64,000 nucleotides of DNA. It comes from Legionella sp. MW5194. Lineage in GTDB: Bacteria > Pseudomonadota > Gammaproteobacteria > Legionellales > Legionellaceae. The stretch spans positions 1,550,001-1,614,000 of the forward strand of contig NZ_CP045732.1 in the NCBI RefSeq assembly GCF_016864235.1, given 5' to 3'. The notes beneath the pieces were generated by a model. The model saw only the letters and a list, made by a program, of their open reading frames with translations, was not told where the DNA came from and searched no databases. The translations under genes were made by a program, and so were the position numbers. This document shows, piece after piece, positions 9,531 through 16,483 of this stretch (position 1 is the stretch's first letter; each line of letters opens with the position of its first letter).

Positions 9531-10750
9531 GAGGTCAACTCCTCAAGCCCCCCTGAGGCCAGATCATGCAGTAAAAGGGCACTTAACGCGGCTCGCTCCG
9601 GCAAGCTATCCAGAATGATGTATTCTTCCGGACTGTGGATGTGGCCGCCTCTTACACCCAGGGTATCAATGACGGGTAAGCCATGTGCTGCAAGATTATT
9701 GCCATCGCAACAACCACCACTGTCCTGCCAGTCAATGGTGAGACCGAGGTGCGAACCCGCCTGTTGAATTCGCTGAAACAGACGTTCGGTGGCTCTGCAG
9801 ACGCGTTTCACTGGACGGCCGAAATGCCCCTGGATGCTCAGCGTGTAATCCGCTTGTTGCTGCTGCTTAACAATCTGATCCAGTTGTTCTTTTACCCAAA
9901 ATTCGTCTTCAGGGCGTGCAATGCGGACATCGAGCTTTGCCACTGCCTTGGCAGGCACGACATTCAAGGCTTCGCCACCGGCAATTTTACCGACGTTGAT
10001 GGTTACACCGTCGCGTTGGCCATTAAGTCGATGGATGGCAAGGACCGCTTCGGCAAGGTAGGCAATGGCATTGCGCCCCTCGTTAAAGGCACGACCGACA
10101 TGCGCTTCCCGTCCTGTAGCAACCAAAGTCAATTTACCGCTGCCGCGGCGATTTTTTGCCAGTGTGCCCTGGGGCGTCATCGCCGGTTCATAAATTAAAC
10201 CCGCCTGGTAATTACCGGCAATGCGCTCAAAAACAGCGCTTGATGCGGGGGAACCGATTTCTTCGTCGCTGTTGATGAACACATCCCAGCCCAGGGTTTC
10301 AGCGACGTTGCTTTGTTCAAAAGCAGCCAAAGCATGGAGCATGACAATCAAGCCGCCTTTCATGTCTGCAACGCCCGGACCGCGGATGTGATTGGAGTCG
10401 ATGTGATTTAATGTCTGAAATGGGTGATGGGCGCCATAAACAGTATCCATGTGACCTGTCAAAAGAATACGCCGCTTCATGGACGGTCGTTTGCGGATAA
10501 ACAGGGCCTTTCCACAGAGCTCCGTCACCGTATCAGCATTCATCGTGATGCTGGTAATCGTCGGCAAGGTCAGCGAATCAATCTGATCAGCCACGGGTGT
10601 AAACGCCTGATTTAAAATGTCATGCATCCGTTGCAGGCCATCCAGATTACTGGTTCCAGAATTAATTGCGCAAAATTGGTGCAGCTGCTCAAGCATGGTT
10701 AAATTACTGCCTTGTAATGAGTAAACCAAGTCCTCGAGTGCTTTGTTCAT
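9527..10750 (-). CDS. M20 family metallopeptidase (carboxypeptidase G2-like), first gene of the ast operon
   Basis: This 407-residue dinuclear zinc peptidase of the M20/M25/M40 type resembles glutamate carboxypeptidases. Metal and catalytic motifs are visible: GHMDTV (His about 100, Asp about 102), the bridging Asp of GVADMKGG (about 129), the catalytic Glu pair in SDEEIGS (about 163-164) and a C-terminal HIHSPEE His. The lid-domain His is in GREAHVGRAF. I chose the ATG at 10750 for its upstream GGGA; the longer start at 10780 lacks a ribosome-binding site. It is translationally coupled to astA. Carboxypeptidase G2 relatives release glutamate from N-acylglutamates, so it may do the job of AstE; this is inferred. 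Confidence 0.85.
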   Translation of the reverse strand: MNKALEDLVYSLQGSNLTMLEQLHQFCAINSGTSNLDGLQRMHDILNQAFTPVADQIDSLTLPTITSITMNADTVTELCGKALFIRKRPSMKRRILLTGHMDTVYGAHHPFQTLNHIDSNHIRGPGVADMKGGLIVMLHALAAFEQSNVAETLGWDVFINSDEEIGSPASSAVFERIAGNYQAGLIYEPAMTPQGTLAKNRRGSGKLTLVATGREAHVGRAFNEGRNAIAYLAEAVLAIHRLNGQRDGVTINVGKIAGGEALNVVPAKAVAKLDVRIARPEDEFWVKEQLDQIVKQQQQADYTLSIQGHFGRPVKRVCRATERLFQRIQQAGSHLGLTIDWQDSGGCCDGNNLAAHGLPVIDTLGVRGGHIHSPEEYIILDSLPERAALSALLLHDLASGGLEELTS

Positions 10751-10841
10751 AATGTAAGTCCCGCTACAAAGATATGACATTAGCTTAAATTAAGGGGCTT
10801 AGCAACCAGGCGGCATAGGGCGCGCGTTTCAGGAAGGCGAA

Positions 10842-12986
10842 TCAGGATTCAATGATGAGGGTGCTGCTGCTGAAATGCCCAATTTCGGCGTGAGCTTTGG
10901 AATTCTCTTCCAGCTTTTGAAGCTCTTCTTTTAATGAAACAGTTTGTGACATGTCGCTCGCCAGAGTTTTCATGACCTGCGTTTGAGAGTCCCGGTTTAA
11001 GGCATTAAGTCCGGTGCGAAAGGTTGCCCAGCCGGATGCCATGGGACGCTCCGCATACCCTAAGGTGAGGGCAAATAAGAGACTGCCGAGGAATGATTTC
11101 AGCAGTCCCCCCAGAATAAACAGTCTGGGATAGTTCACGGTTAAGTCGTTCGCCAGTGTTTCATAACGGTGTATCCTGTCGTGTGAAGGCGACTTGATGA
11201 GGCTCAGCGTGTCACTGGTTGTTTCCAGCAGCAGGCGCTGGCCGCTGAACCCAATGTCCGCCTGAATTTTAATCTGGTCAAGGATGGCAATGCCTTTGTT
11301 GAGAATCTCATCCGGTTTGCTGAAGCCAGTCGGCAGGCGTTCAGGCTCTCGTTTAAGCGCATTTAATTCCTCAATGCTTTCATCAATGCGTCTGGCCAGC
11401 AGGCCGCTGACACGCTCATGCGGACAATTCAGATCGCGCCATTGAATGAGCCAGTATTTGAGTGGGTTTGAAACGATATCCTGATAGTTGGCATTAACAT
11501 AAGCATCAATGGCGTTCCAGATGAGATTTAATTGATGATTCAGTCCCCGTCCTTTCACCATGGCTGCCGCGGCATGCAGATTTTCTTCGAATTTTTCACG
11601 GGACATCGGTGTGTCCGTTTTAAATGATTTGATGAGGTTATAGTAAGCGGAAGCGACGCCGCCTCTGTCAATGGCGTCTTTGCAGGTAAAGTTAATCCCC
11701 TGAGGCTTCAGCCGGGTAATGAGATACTCAGGTAAGACTGATTTATTAAAGTGAAACCAGACGGCCTGGCATTCAGCCGGGGAAATGTCTAATGACTTAA
11801 TGTTAAGTTGCTTGAAACTTTCTTTGAGAAGGGTTCTAATGATGGCCTCCTCAATCTTCTTGCTGTAAACGCCGTCTTTTGTAAAAACCAATTGCCTTAT
11901 TTTGTCACTGATATGGAAATCCTGAATGGTTGAGTAGGCCTTATTGTTCTCACAGGCAATATTAACAAACTCCTCAAACACACCCTTGATAGCGTATTCA
12001 GGGTCAGTGTAGCGATATCGGTCCTCAGCCATGATCCCCTTGTCGGCCGGAAGCGTAATGACCGCAATATTGGGATGTTTTAATTCGAGGTCGTGCAGGA
12101 CGCAGGTTAAATCCACTTCTTTAATGCCTTCGATGTCATCCCGGTGCAGGCCTAACAGGTTAAAGTAAATGTGTGACACCACGACAGGTTGTTTTGCACG
12201 CAGGCGTCGAACGCGTTGAACATCCAGCCAAGCTTTAAATAAAGGACTCACCCGGGCGATTTCGTTATGCCGTTGCCCCTGGGTACCAAAGCGGTATTCA
12301 ATGGGATCGTCAGGCCCCTTGTAATCAAAATGGCGAATGGTGGCTAAGCTGGTCGTGTGTTGTGGCTTAAAATTACTGCCGTAGGTGGCAGCAAAACGAC
12401 CCATCAGTGAGCCCATCGTGGCGGGCGTAAGGCCCGGGTTGATGATTGGACCTCTGTCCTTTAAGTGAGAGGAAATCTTTTTCTCAAGTTTTTTAGAGTC
12501 AGAGGGGCGGTGCGTCGAAATGGTATGTTCAATGTGTTGGTAGGTTTTCGGCAGAAGGCGGCTGTCATTCGAGTAAATGCAAAGAATAAATTCTTCCATG
12601 TCATCGATTTGCTTCTTTAGCGCCTCAGGGCTTTTTTCAAAAGCTTCAAGCATCATGCCATGGCTGGACTGGGATGAAGGATTGCTTTTCCCCTGTTTTT
12701 CCTGGGCATTTGTTTCTTCATAAAGGGCATTCAGGGGTTTGACTATTAACTCGTTTAAATGGTTTTCAATGTAGCCCAGAAAATCCTTATAGAGGATACC
12801 GTAGGCCGTGCTTTTATTGTATGGGCCGGCGAGCAGATGCAGTCGCGCAGCCAAAAGGGGGTCGATCTTCTTAATCAGGAATGCGGGAATTTTGTTGTAA
12901 ATAATTTGCAAATAGGCAAAGCAATTCTCATTATGCAGCGTGTCGCTGCTGATGGGAGTATCGGGAGATGGTTTTCCTCTGGGCAT
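10842..12986 (-). CDS. Candidate Dot/Icm effector with a CX5R phosphatase signature
   Basis: I recognise no named orthologue for this 714-residue protein. Its key feature is the motif CKDAIDRGG: Cys435, five residues, Arg441, Gly442. This is the P-loop pattern of Cys-based phosphatases and resembles the CKSxKDR loops of phosphoinositide phosphatases. The Legionella effectors SidF and SidP also carry CX5R motifs. A hydrophobic segment near residues 622-644 could be a membrane anchor. The C-terminal tail has an acidic stretch (LKEELQKLEENSKAHAE) and a hydrophobic end, as many Dot/Icm substrates do. A TATAAT -10 (minus strand, 13017-13022) sits just upstream. It is monocistronic and 91 bases from the ast operon. 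The phosphatase role and secretion are inferred. Confidence 0.6.
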   Translation of the reverse strand: MPRGKPSPDTPISSDTLHNENCFAYLQIIYNKIPAFLIKKIDPLLAARLHLLAGPYNKSTAYGILYKDFLGYIENHLNELIVKPLNALYEETNAQEKQGKSNPSSQSSHGMMLEAFEKSPEALKKQIDDMEEFILCIYSNDSRLLPKTYQHIEHTISTHRPSDSKKLEKKISSHLKDRGPIINPGLTPATMGSLMGRFAATYGSNFKPQHTTSLATIRHFDYKGPDDPIEYRFGTQGQRHNEIARVSPLFKAWLDVQRVRRLRAKQPVVVSHIYFNLLGLHRDDIEGIKEVDLTCVLHDLELKHPNIAVITLPADKGIMAEDRYRYTDPEYAIKGVFEEFVNIACENNKAYSTIQDFHISDKIRQLVFTKDGVYSKKIEEAIIRTLLKESFKQLNIKSLDISPAECQAVWFHFNKSVLPEYLITRLKPQGINFTCKDAIDRGGVASAYYNLIKSFKTDTPMSREKFEENLHAAAAMVKGRGLNHQLNLIWNAIDAYVNANYQDIVSNPLKYWLIQWRDLNCPHERVSGLLARRIDESIEELNALKREPERLPTGFSKPDEILNKGIAILDQIKIQADIGFSGQRLLLETTSDTLSLIKSPSHDRIHRYETLANDLTVNYPRLFILGGLLKSFLGSLLFALTLGYAERPMASGWATFRTGLNALNRDSQTQVMKTLASDMSQTVSLKEELQKLEENSKAHAEIGHFSSSTLIIES

Positions 12987-13016
12987 GCTTTAATAAACCA
13001 TTTGAAAATCTAACCT

Positions 13017-13022
13017 ATTATA
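13017..13022 (-). promoter_or_regulatory. -10 element of the CX5R protein gene
   Basis: TATAAT on the minus strand, giving a transcription start about 24 bases before the ATG at 12986. No convincing -35 was seen, which may indicate activator dependence. Confidence 0.45.
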
Positions 13023-13115
13023 CTATGAATGAATGCCATTTGGAATACACAATGGGCACTTTGATTTATTAGTATGCAATATGAGTGCGGCTGTCCATGG
13101 CATGGGTTTTAAGAG

Positions 13116-13121
13116 TATAAT
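13116..13121 (+). promoter_or_regulatory. -10 element upstream of the UDG-like gene
   Basis: TATAAT 29 bases before the ATG at 13151. The -35 region is weak. The 164-base divergent spacer (12987-13150) contains this element and the opposite-strand -10 and nothing else I recognise. Confidence 0.4.
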
Positions 13122-13150
13122 CCTTGGCTTTTAAGGGATAAGGGAAGGCC

Positions 13151-13873
13151 ATGCGGGAATTAATTGAAAAAACCCATTCAAAATGGCATGACACGCTGGA
13201 CAGGGCGCTTGGCTGCATGAACTCAGAGTACCTCAGGCAGTTGCAGCGGGAGGTGGATTGGTTGCCAGGCAACGAAAACCTGTTTGCTGCGTTTAGCCGT
13301 CCGCCGGAGTGCATGAAATTTCTGCTGTTGGGGGAGTCGCCCTATCCGCGTCCGCAATCGGCCAATGGTTATGCCTTCTGGGATAATGCCGTTGGCGCCC
13401 TCTTCAGCGACAGGGGATTAAGCCTTGAAGTCAACCGCGCCACTTCCTTGCGTAATCTGATAAAAATGCTTCTGGTGGCCCGAGGGGATTTGCAGGAGGA
13501 TTGTTCGCAGACCGCTATCGCCCGTCTTGATAAACGTCATTACATCCAGACGGCGCAGCAGTTGTTTAATGGCATGATGGAACGGGGGTTCCTGCTATTG
13601 AATGCCTCGCTGGTTTACCGCGACAATCAGGTCCCTTATCATTCCAGGCAATGGCAGCCTTTTATGAACAGTCTGTTTGACCAGTTGGCTGAATCGCATC
13701 CATCCATTCAACTGGTTTTATTCGGCAAAATTGCGGCCCAGGTGAAAAATGCCGAGCGCTTTTCTTGCCTTGTTGCAGAACACCCCTATAATCTCAGTTT
13801 TATTAATAACCCCGATGTCTTAGCCTTTTTTAAACCCCTGGACTTATTGAGTTGCCATGAAAGACACAATTGA
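13151..13873 (+). CDS. Divergent uracil-DNA glycosylase-like protein
   Basis: This 240-residue protein has the layout of family 1 uracil-DNA glycosylase. The water-activating loop GQDPYHGP of UDG aligns with GESPYPRP (residues 61-68), followed by SANGYAFWDNAVG. LLLNASLVYR matches the LLLN strand, and EHPYNLSF sits where UDG has HPSPLS. The catalytic Asp of GQDPY is Ser63 here and the next His is Pro66, so normal uracil excision is doubtful. The ATG has an AGGGAAGG site. Its 3' end overlaps ubiG by 17 bases, so the two are co-transcribed. It could be a DNA-repair relative with another substrate or a non-catalytic binder. Confidence 0.65.
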   Translation: MRELIEKTHSKWHDTLDRALGCMNSEYLRQLQREVDWLPGNENLFAAFSRPPECMKFLLLGESPYPRPQSANGYAFWDNAVGALFSDRGLSLEVNRATSLRNLIKMLLVARGDLQEDCSQTAIARLDKRHYIQTAQQLFNGMMERGFLLLNASLVYRDNQVPYHSRQWQPFMNSLFDQLAESHPSIQLVLFGKIAAQVKNAERFSCLVAEHPYNLSFINNPDVLAFFKPLDLLSCHERHN

Positions 13874-14546
13874 TCAACAGGAAATTGCCAAATTTGCCAA
13901 TCTTGCCGAGCAGTGGTGGGATAAGGACGGGCCGCTTAAAACCCTGCACGACATCAATCCTGCCCGGCTGGCCTTTATTGAGCAGTACACCAGCTTAAGC
14001 GGCCTGCGCGTCCTGGACGTCGGATGCGGCGGCGGCATTCTCAGTGAGGCCATGGCCCATCTGGGGGCTCAGGTCACCGGACTGGATGCCGAAGAGGACA
14101 GTATTGCCGCAGCGCGACGTCATGCAGAGCAAAGCCAGTTAACCGTGTGTTATGTTGCAAGCACGATTGAAGCATATGATGACGATTTGTTTGACGTGAT
14201 AACGTGTATGGAAATGCTTGAACATGTGAAACATCCAGAGGAAGTCATCCGTCACTGTGCGAGGTTGCTAAAACCAGGCGGCTACCTTTTTTTATCGACG
14301 ATAAACCGCACCTTAAAAGCGTATGCTGCAGCAATTGTGGCCGCTGAGTATTTGTTAGGCTTATTGCCAAGACAAACCCATGATTACGATAAATTCATCA
14401 AACCCAGTGAGCTGGCTGCGATGGTAAGGCATGCCGGATTGGAGATCAGGGGGTTAAAAGGCATTGATTACCATCCTTTTGCCCGCCGTTCAGGACTTAA
14501 GGATTCGGTTGATGTGAATTATTTATTGTCCTGCTCTAAGCCCTGA
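13857..14546 (+). CDS. ubiG: Ubiquinone biosynthesis O-methyltransferase
   Basis: UbiG methylates two hydroxyl groups of ubiquinone precursors using S-adenosylmethionine. The 229-residue product shows FANLAEQWWDKDGPLKTLHD at the N terminus and the SAM-binding loop VLDVGCGGGILSEAMA. It continues with the acidic strand 2 end (GLDAEE), EMLEHVKHPE and the family-specific TINRTLKAYAAAIVAAEYLL. The length is standard. The start lies within the UDG-like gene. The last 28 bases overlap the opposite-strand proQ-like gene. Confidence 0.96.
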   Translation: MKDTIDQQEIAKFANLAEQWWDKDGPLKTLHDINPARLAFIEQYTSLSGLRVLDVGCGGGILSEAMAHLGAQVTGLDAEEDSIAAARRHAEQSQLTVCYVASTIEAYDDDLFDVITCMEMLEHVKHPEEVIRHCARLLKPGGYLFLSTINRTLKAYAAAIVAAEYLLGLLPRQTHDYDKFIKPSELAAMVRHAGLEIRGLKGIDYHPFARRSGLKDSVDVNYLLSCSKP

Positions 14547-14896
14547 TTTTTTTTCTCAGCGTAACGCTGCTGATAACGTTGATGGGCATACTTGGCCTGC
14601 TCCTCTGTCACGACATCCACTTCATTGCCGTACAGGTCGATTCGTGCAGTCTGAGGTTTTTGGCAATTGAGGTAGGCAGGCGAGGAACTGTAATAACTCA
14701 GGGCTTCCCGTAAGCATTTTTTACTGAAAGGTGGGGAGTCTAAACGATCATAAAAATCGACGATTTCGTCAAAAATTCCAATTTGTAAAGGTTTGACCTG
14801 ATTGGCCTTTTTAAAAAAAGCATTAGGAAAATGCTCTATCAGCCAGTCAATGATAACCAGTTTTTCTTTTTTAGCGCTTTCGACTTGTTGATTCAT
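14519..14896 (-). CDS. Minimal ProQ/FinO-domain RNA chaperone
   Basis: This 125-residue protein is almost entirely one ProQ/FinO RNA-binding domain. Visible segments are LVIIDWLIEHFPNAFF, QVKPLQIGIFDEIVDFYDR, the strand and helix around SKKCLREALSYYSSSPAYL, and ARIDLYGNEVDVVTEEQAKYA. FinO-family proteins bind intrinsic-terminator hairpins of sRNAs and mRNAs. Legionella has RocC, which represses competence, and a shorter stand-alone FinO-domain protein; this length fits the shorter type. The ATG lies 3 bases after AGGA, with a TATACT -10 upstream. It is convergent with ubiG (28-base overlap) and divergent from the small RNA gene at 15261. Confidence 0.85.
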   Translation of the reverse strand: MNQQVESAKKEKLVIIDWLIEHFPNAFFKKANQVKPLQIGIFDEIVDFYDRLDSPPFSKKCLREALSYYSSSPAYLNCQKPQTARIDLYGNEVDVVTEEQAKYAHQRYQQRYAEKKNQGLEQDNK

Positions 14897-15225
14897 GATC
14901 CTGCTCTGTTAAGGCTGCAAAGTGAGTATAAACTATCGCATCATTTTAGCCTTTGGCAAATGGAAATGCGAGGGTTTGCCAGTGATTTTCAATTTAAAGA
15001 CCAATCAGTGCCGCTGTCATCCCACGAACAACGGACTCCTGTGACAGAAGCCCATTTCTCATTGCCTTCTTGTCTTGGTTTTTTGTAAGAAATGTCTCAA
15101 TCTCCCCGCAGATAACGGCCAATTACGCCTGAGAAAGCGAATTGATTTTTACTAAGCAACTGAATAATAAAGTTATTTTTTTATTGTGACGTAATAAAAA
15201 CGTGACCGTCTTTCTGTCGACCGGC
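14897..15225. other. Long regulatory intergenic region between the proQ-like gene and the small RNA
   Basis: No protein gene is supported here; an 85-codon frame at 14831-15088 has no family features and overlaps the proQ-like gene on the opposite strand. The left edge holds the proQ-like promoter (TATACT on the minus strand). A LetA/GacA-type box lies at 15086-15099. The stretch from about 15140 to 15205 is very AT-rich and has GTGAC repeated at 15186 and 15202, a plausible place for DNA-bending proteins. Confidence 0.6.
15086..15099 (+). promoter_or_regulatory. Candidate LetA (GacA-type) binding box
   Basis: TAAGAAATGTCTCA matches the Legionella LetA box TNAGAAATTTCTNA, as I recall it, at all but one defined position. 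It lies about 165-175 bases upstream of the predicted RNA start, the long-range spacing typical of GacA/LetA sites at rsmY/rsmZ genes. Confidence 0.7.
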
Positions 15226-15254
15226 TTGCGTAGGGAAAGGGCACTTGCTACATT
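15226..15254 (+). promoter_or_regulatory. Promoter of the RsmY/RsmZ-type small RNA
   Basis: TTGCGT (15226-15231), a 17-base spacer and TACATT (15249-15254) predict a transcription start at about 15261-15263, immediately before the first GGA hairpin. Confidence 0.65.
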
Positions 15255-15260
15255 TTAATT

Positions 15261-15401
15261 AAGACTTCAAGGATAGAAGTCGCCACAAAAGGATTTGTAA
15301 TTATAAGGAAATAATAAACACGGACCGTTTTTCAGAACACGATGTTCTGAATTTGGAAGACTGCGAAAAGCCAGGGCACAGTGCCCTGGCTTTATTGTTT
15401 T
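15261..15401 (+). ncRNA. RsmY/RsmZ-type CsrA-sequestering small RNA
   Basis: An RNA of about 135-140 bases with five GGA motifs, four of them in hairpin loops. Stem 15263-15268/15276-15281 has loop AAGGATA. Stem 15285-15289/15294-15298 has loop AGGA. Stem 15300-15304/15311-15315 has loop AAGGAA. Stem 15316-15319/15327-15330 has loop ACGGACC. A perfect 8-base hairpin follows (15332-15350), then an unpaired TTGGAAG and a strong terminator. Such RNAs titrate CsrA/RsmA and, in Legionella, relay the LetA/LetS signal for the switch to the transmissive phase. A promoter and a LetA-type box lie upstream, and no coding frame fits. Whether it is RsmY or RsmZ cannot be told from sequence alone. Confidence 0.87.
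15369..15400 (+). terminator. Strong intrinsic terminator of the small RNA, also facing the L,D-transpeptidase gene
   Basis: AGCCAGGGCAC (15369-15379) and GTGCCCTGGCT (15381-15391) form a long GC-rich stem followed by TTTATTGTTTT. On the minus strand the same hairpin follows the stop of the 15400-16071 gene and is trailed by a TTTT, so it can act in both directions. Confidence 0.9.
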
Positions 15402-16071
15402 AGGCCATGACATAGCCCGAATGAGACAGGTAGTAATGATCCGGGTAGTAGGCAAACACCACCGAGCCACCTTTAATGGTGTTGATCACCGGTCTGGCCA
15501 GCGTTTTGGCAATGGATGGGCATCCCCAGCTGCGTCCCGCACGGCCCGCACGTTTAATGAAATCCGGTTCAACATACCAGGCCCCATGAATAACGACGCG
15601 TCGGCTGTAAGCATTGTCGTTAAATCCTCTTTCAAGCCCCTGAAGATTCAAGGACAATCCTTTGGAACCATAATAGGTGTCCCTCGTCACATAAGTTCCC
15701 AGGCTGGTTTCCTTGCTGGATGGACGGTTTGAAAAATGGCGGGGAACATCCATGCCGGAGTTTTTACCGTGAGCCACGTAGGTGTTGTACAATAAACGTT
15801 CTTTGCGTAAATCGAAAATCCACATTCTTTGCTTGTACGAAGGCAGCGAATAGTCAATAACGGTTAGGACCGGCTTTTTAACAGCGCCCTTGGCGGATGC
15901 TTTTTTATAGGCGCTTAATGCCATTTTCAATACTTTTTTGTTAAGCTGTGGTGCTTTACGGCTTAAGTGTTGCAGCTGAATGTTGGTGTCCACATTCACT
16001 TTTGTTGCCGGTGCGGCAACGTGGGCGCTGCCGGAAAACAGGGCGGCAGACAAAAAACTAAGAATACTCAT
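15400..16071 (-). CDS. Secreted L,D-transpeptidase-like protein (YkuD_2 type)
   Basis: This 223-residue exported protein starts with a signal peptide (residues 1 to about 19). Its C-terminal half is a murein L,D-transpeptidase catalytic domain: VVIHGAWY (His162) and GRSWGCPSIA (catalytic Cys184), the HG...S.GC signature. The preceding ETSLGTYVTRDTYYGSKGLS is typical of the YkuD_2 subfamily. Expected roles are peptidoglycan cross-linking or lipoprotein attachment in the periplasm. The ATG has an AAGGAG site 4 bases upstream, and a good promoter lies at 16126-16154. It converges on the small RNA gene, and the two share a terminator. Confidence 0.85.
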   Translation of the reverse strand: MSILSFLSAALFSGSAHVAAPATKVNVDTNIQLQHLSRKAPQLNKKVLKMALSAYKKASAKGAVKKPVLTVIDYSLPSYKQRMWIFDLRKERLLYNTYVAHGKNSGMDVPRHFSNRPSSKETSLGTYVTRDTYYGSKGLSLNLQGLERGFNDNAYSRRVVIHGAWYVEPDFIKRAGRAGRSWGCPSIAKTLARPVINTIKGGSVVFAYYPDHYYLSHSGYVMA

Positions 16072-16125
16072 AATGCTCCTTTTTTCTAATTAGAATTTCG
16101 AATCAAGGTTGTCAAAGGACGGCTG

Positions 16126-16154
16126 ATTATATTGACAACCCGGGTAAATGTAAA
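16126..16154 (-). promoter_or_regulatory. Promoter of the L,D-transpeptidase gene
   Basis: On the minus strand, TTTACA (16149-16154), a 17-base spacer and TATAAT (16126-16131). The predicted leader is about 48 bases. Confidence 0.75.
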
Positions 16155-16231
16155 ATTTTTAGGGCTAATATTTGCCATTTAGAAAAAAATAGAATCAATT
16201 CAAGGCCTTGTCGTTCGGCCTTGGGGTTGCT

Positions 16232-16260
16232 TTGTTTTAAAAAAGCTTGAATTGTATAAA
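16232..16260 (+). promoter_or_regulatory. Candidate putA promoter
   Basis: TTGTTT (16232-16237), a 17-base spacer and TATAAA (16255-16260), leaving a long leader before putA. A 7-base hairpin (16201-16207/16217-16223) lies just upstream. A second TATAAA occurs at 16299-16304 without a good -35. The remaining 412-base intergenic stretch (16072-16483) holds no gene. Confidence 0.5.
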
Positions 16261-16303
16261 AATTAAACTAAAATAGGTCCAAAAAGAGCGCTTATTTGTA
16301 TAA

Positions 16304-16332
16304 AATTAGATCTTTTTTGCCATAATTAGATC
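16304..16332 (+). repeat. Direct repeat AATTAGATC, possible operator upstream of putA
   Basis: AATTAGATC occurs at 16304-16312 and 16324-16332, exactly 20 bases apart, about two helical turns. The spacing and its position downstream of the likely promoter suggest a repressor or Lrp-type site. The PutA here lacks the ribbon-helix-helix domain needed to regulate itself, so another regulator is expected. Confidence 0.4.
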
Positions 16333-16483
16333 AAAATTAACACACAAACAGGCCTTGTCTGGCAGGGTTGTTGTGTCATTTTTTACTGTTATCGCTGACG
16401 TTTGAGTTGTAAGAATCCGTTCCCAATGCCACCATTCTGCATTATCATTCCCAGCTTATTAATGGCTTTTTCGGAGGCATAAC

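Noticed and set aside
9683-10198. 171-codon plus-strand frame inside the M20 peptidase gene
   Set aside because: Low-complexity translation antisense to a gene with complete catalytic motifs.
14831-15088. 85-codon plus-strand frame in the proQ-like/small RNA intergenic region
   Set aside because: It has no convincing ribosome-binding site or family features, starts inside the proQ-like gene on the opposite strand, and runs into the LetA-type box.
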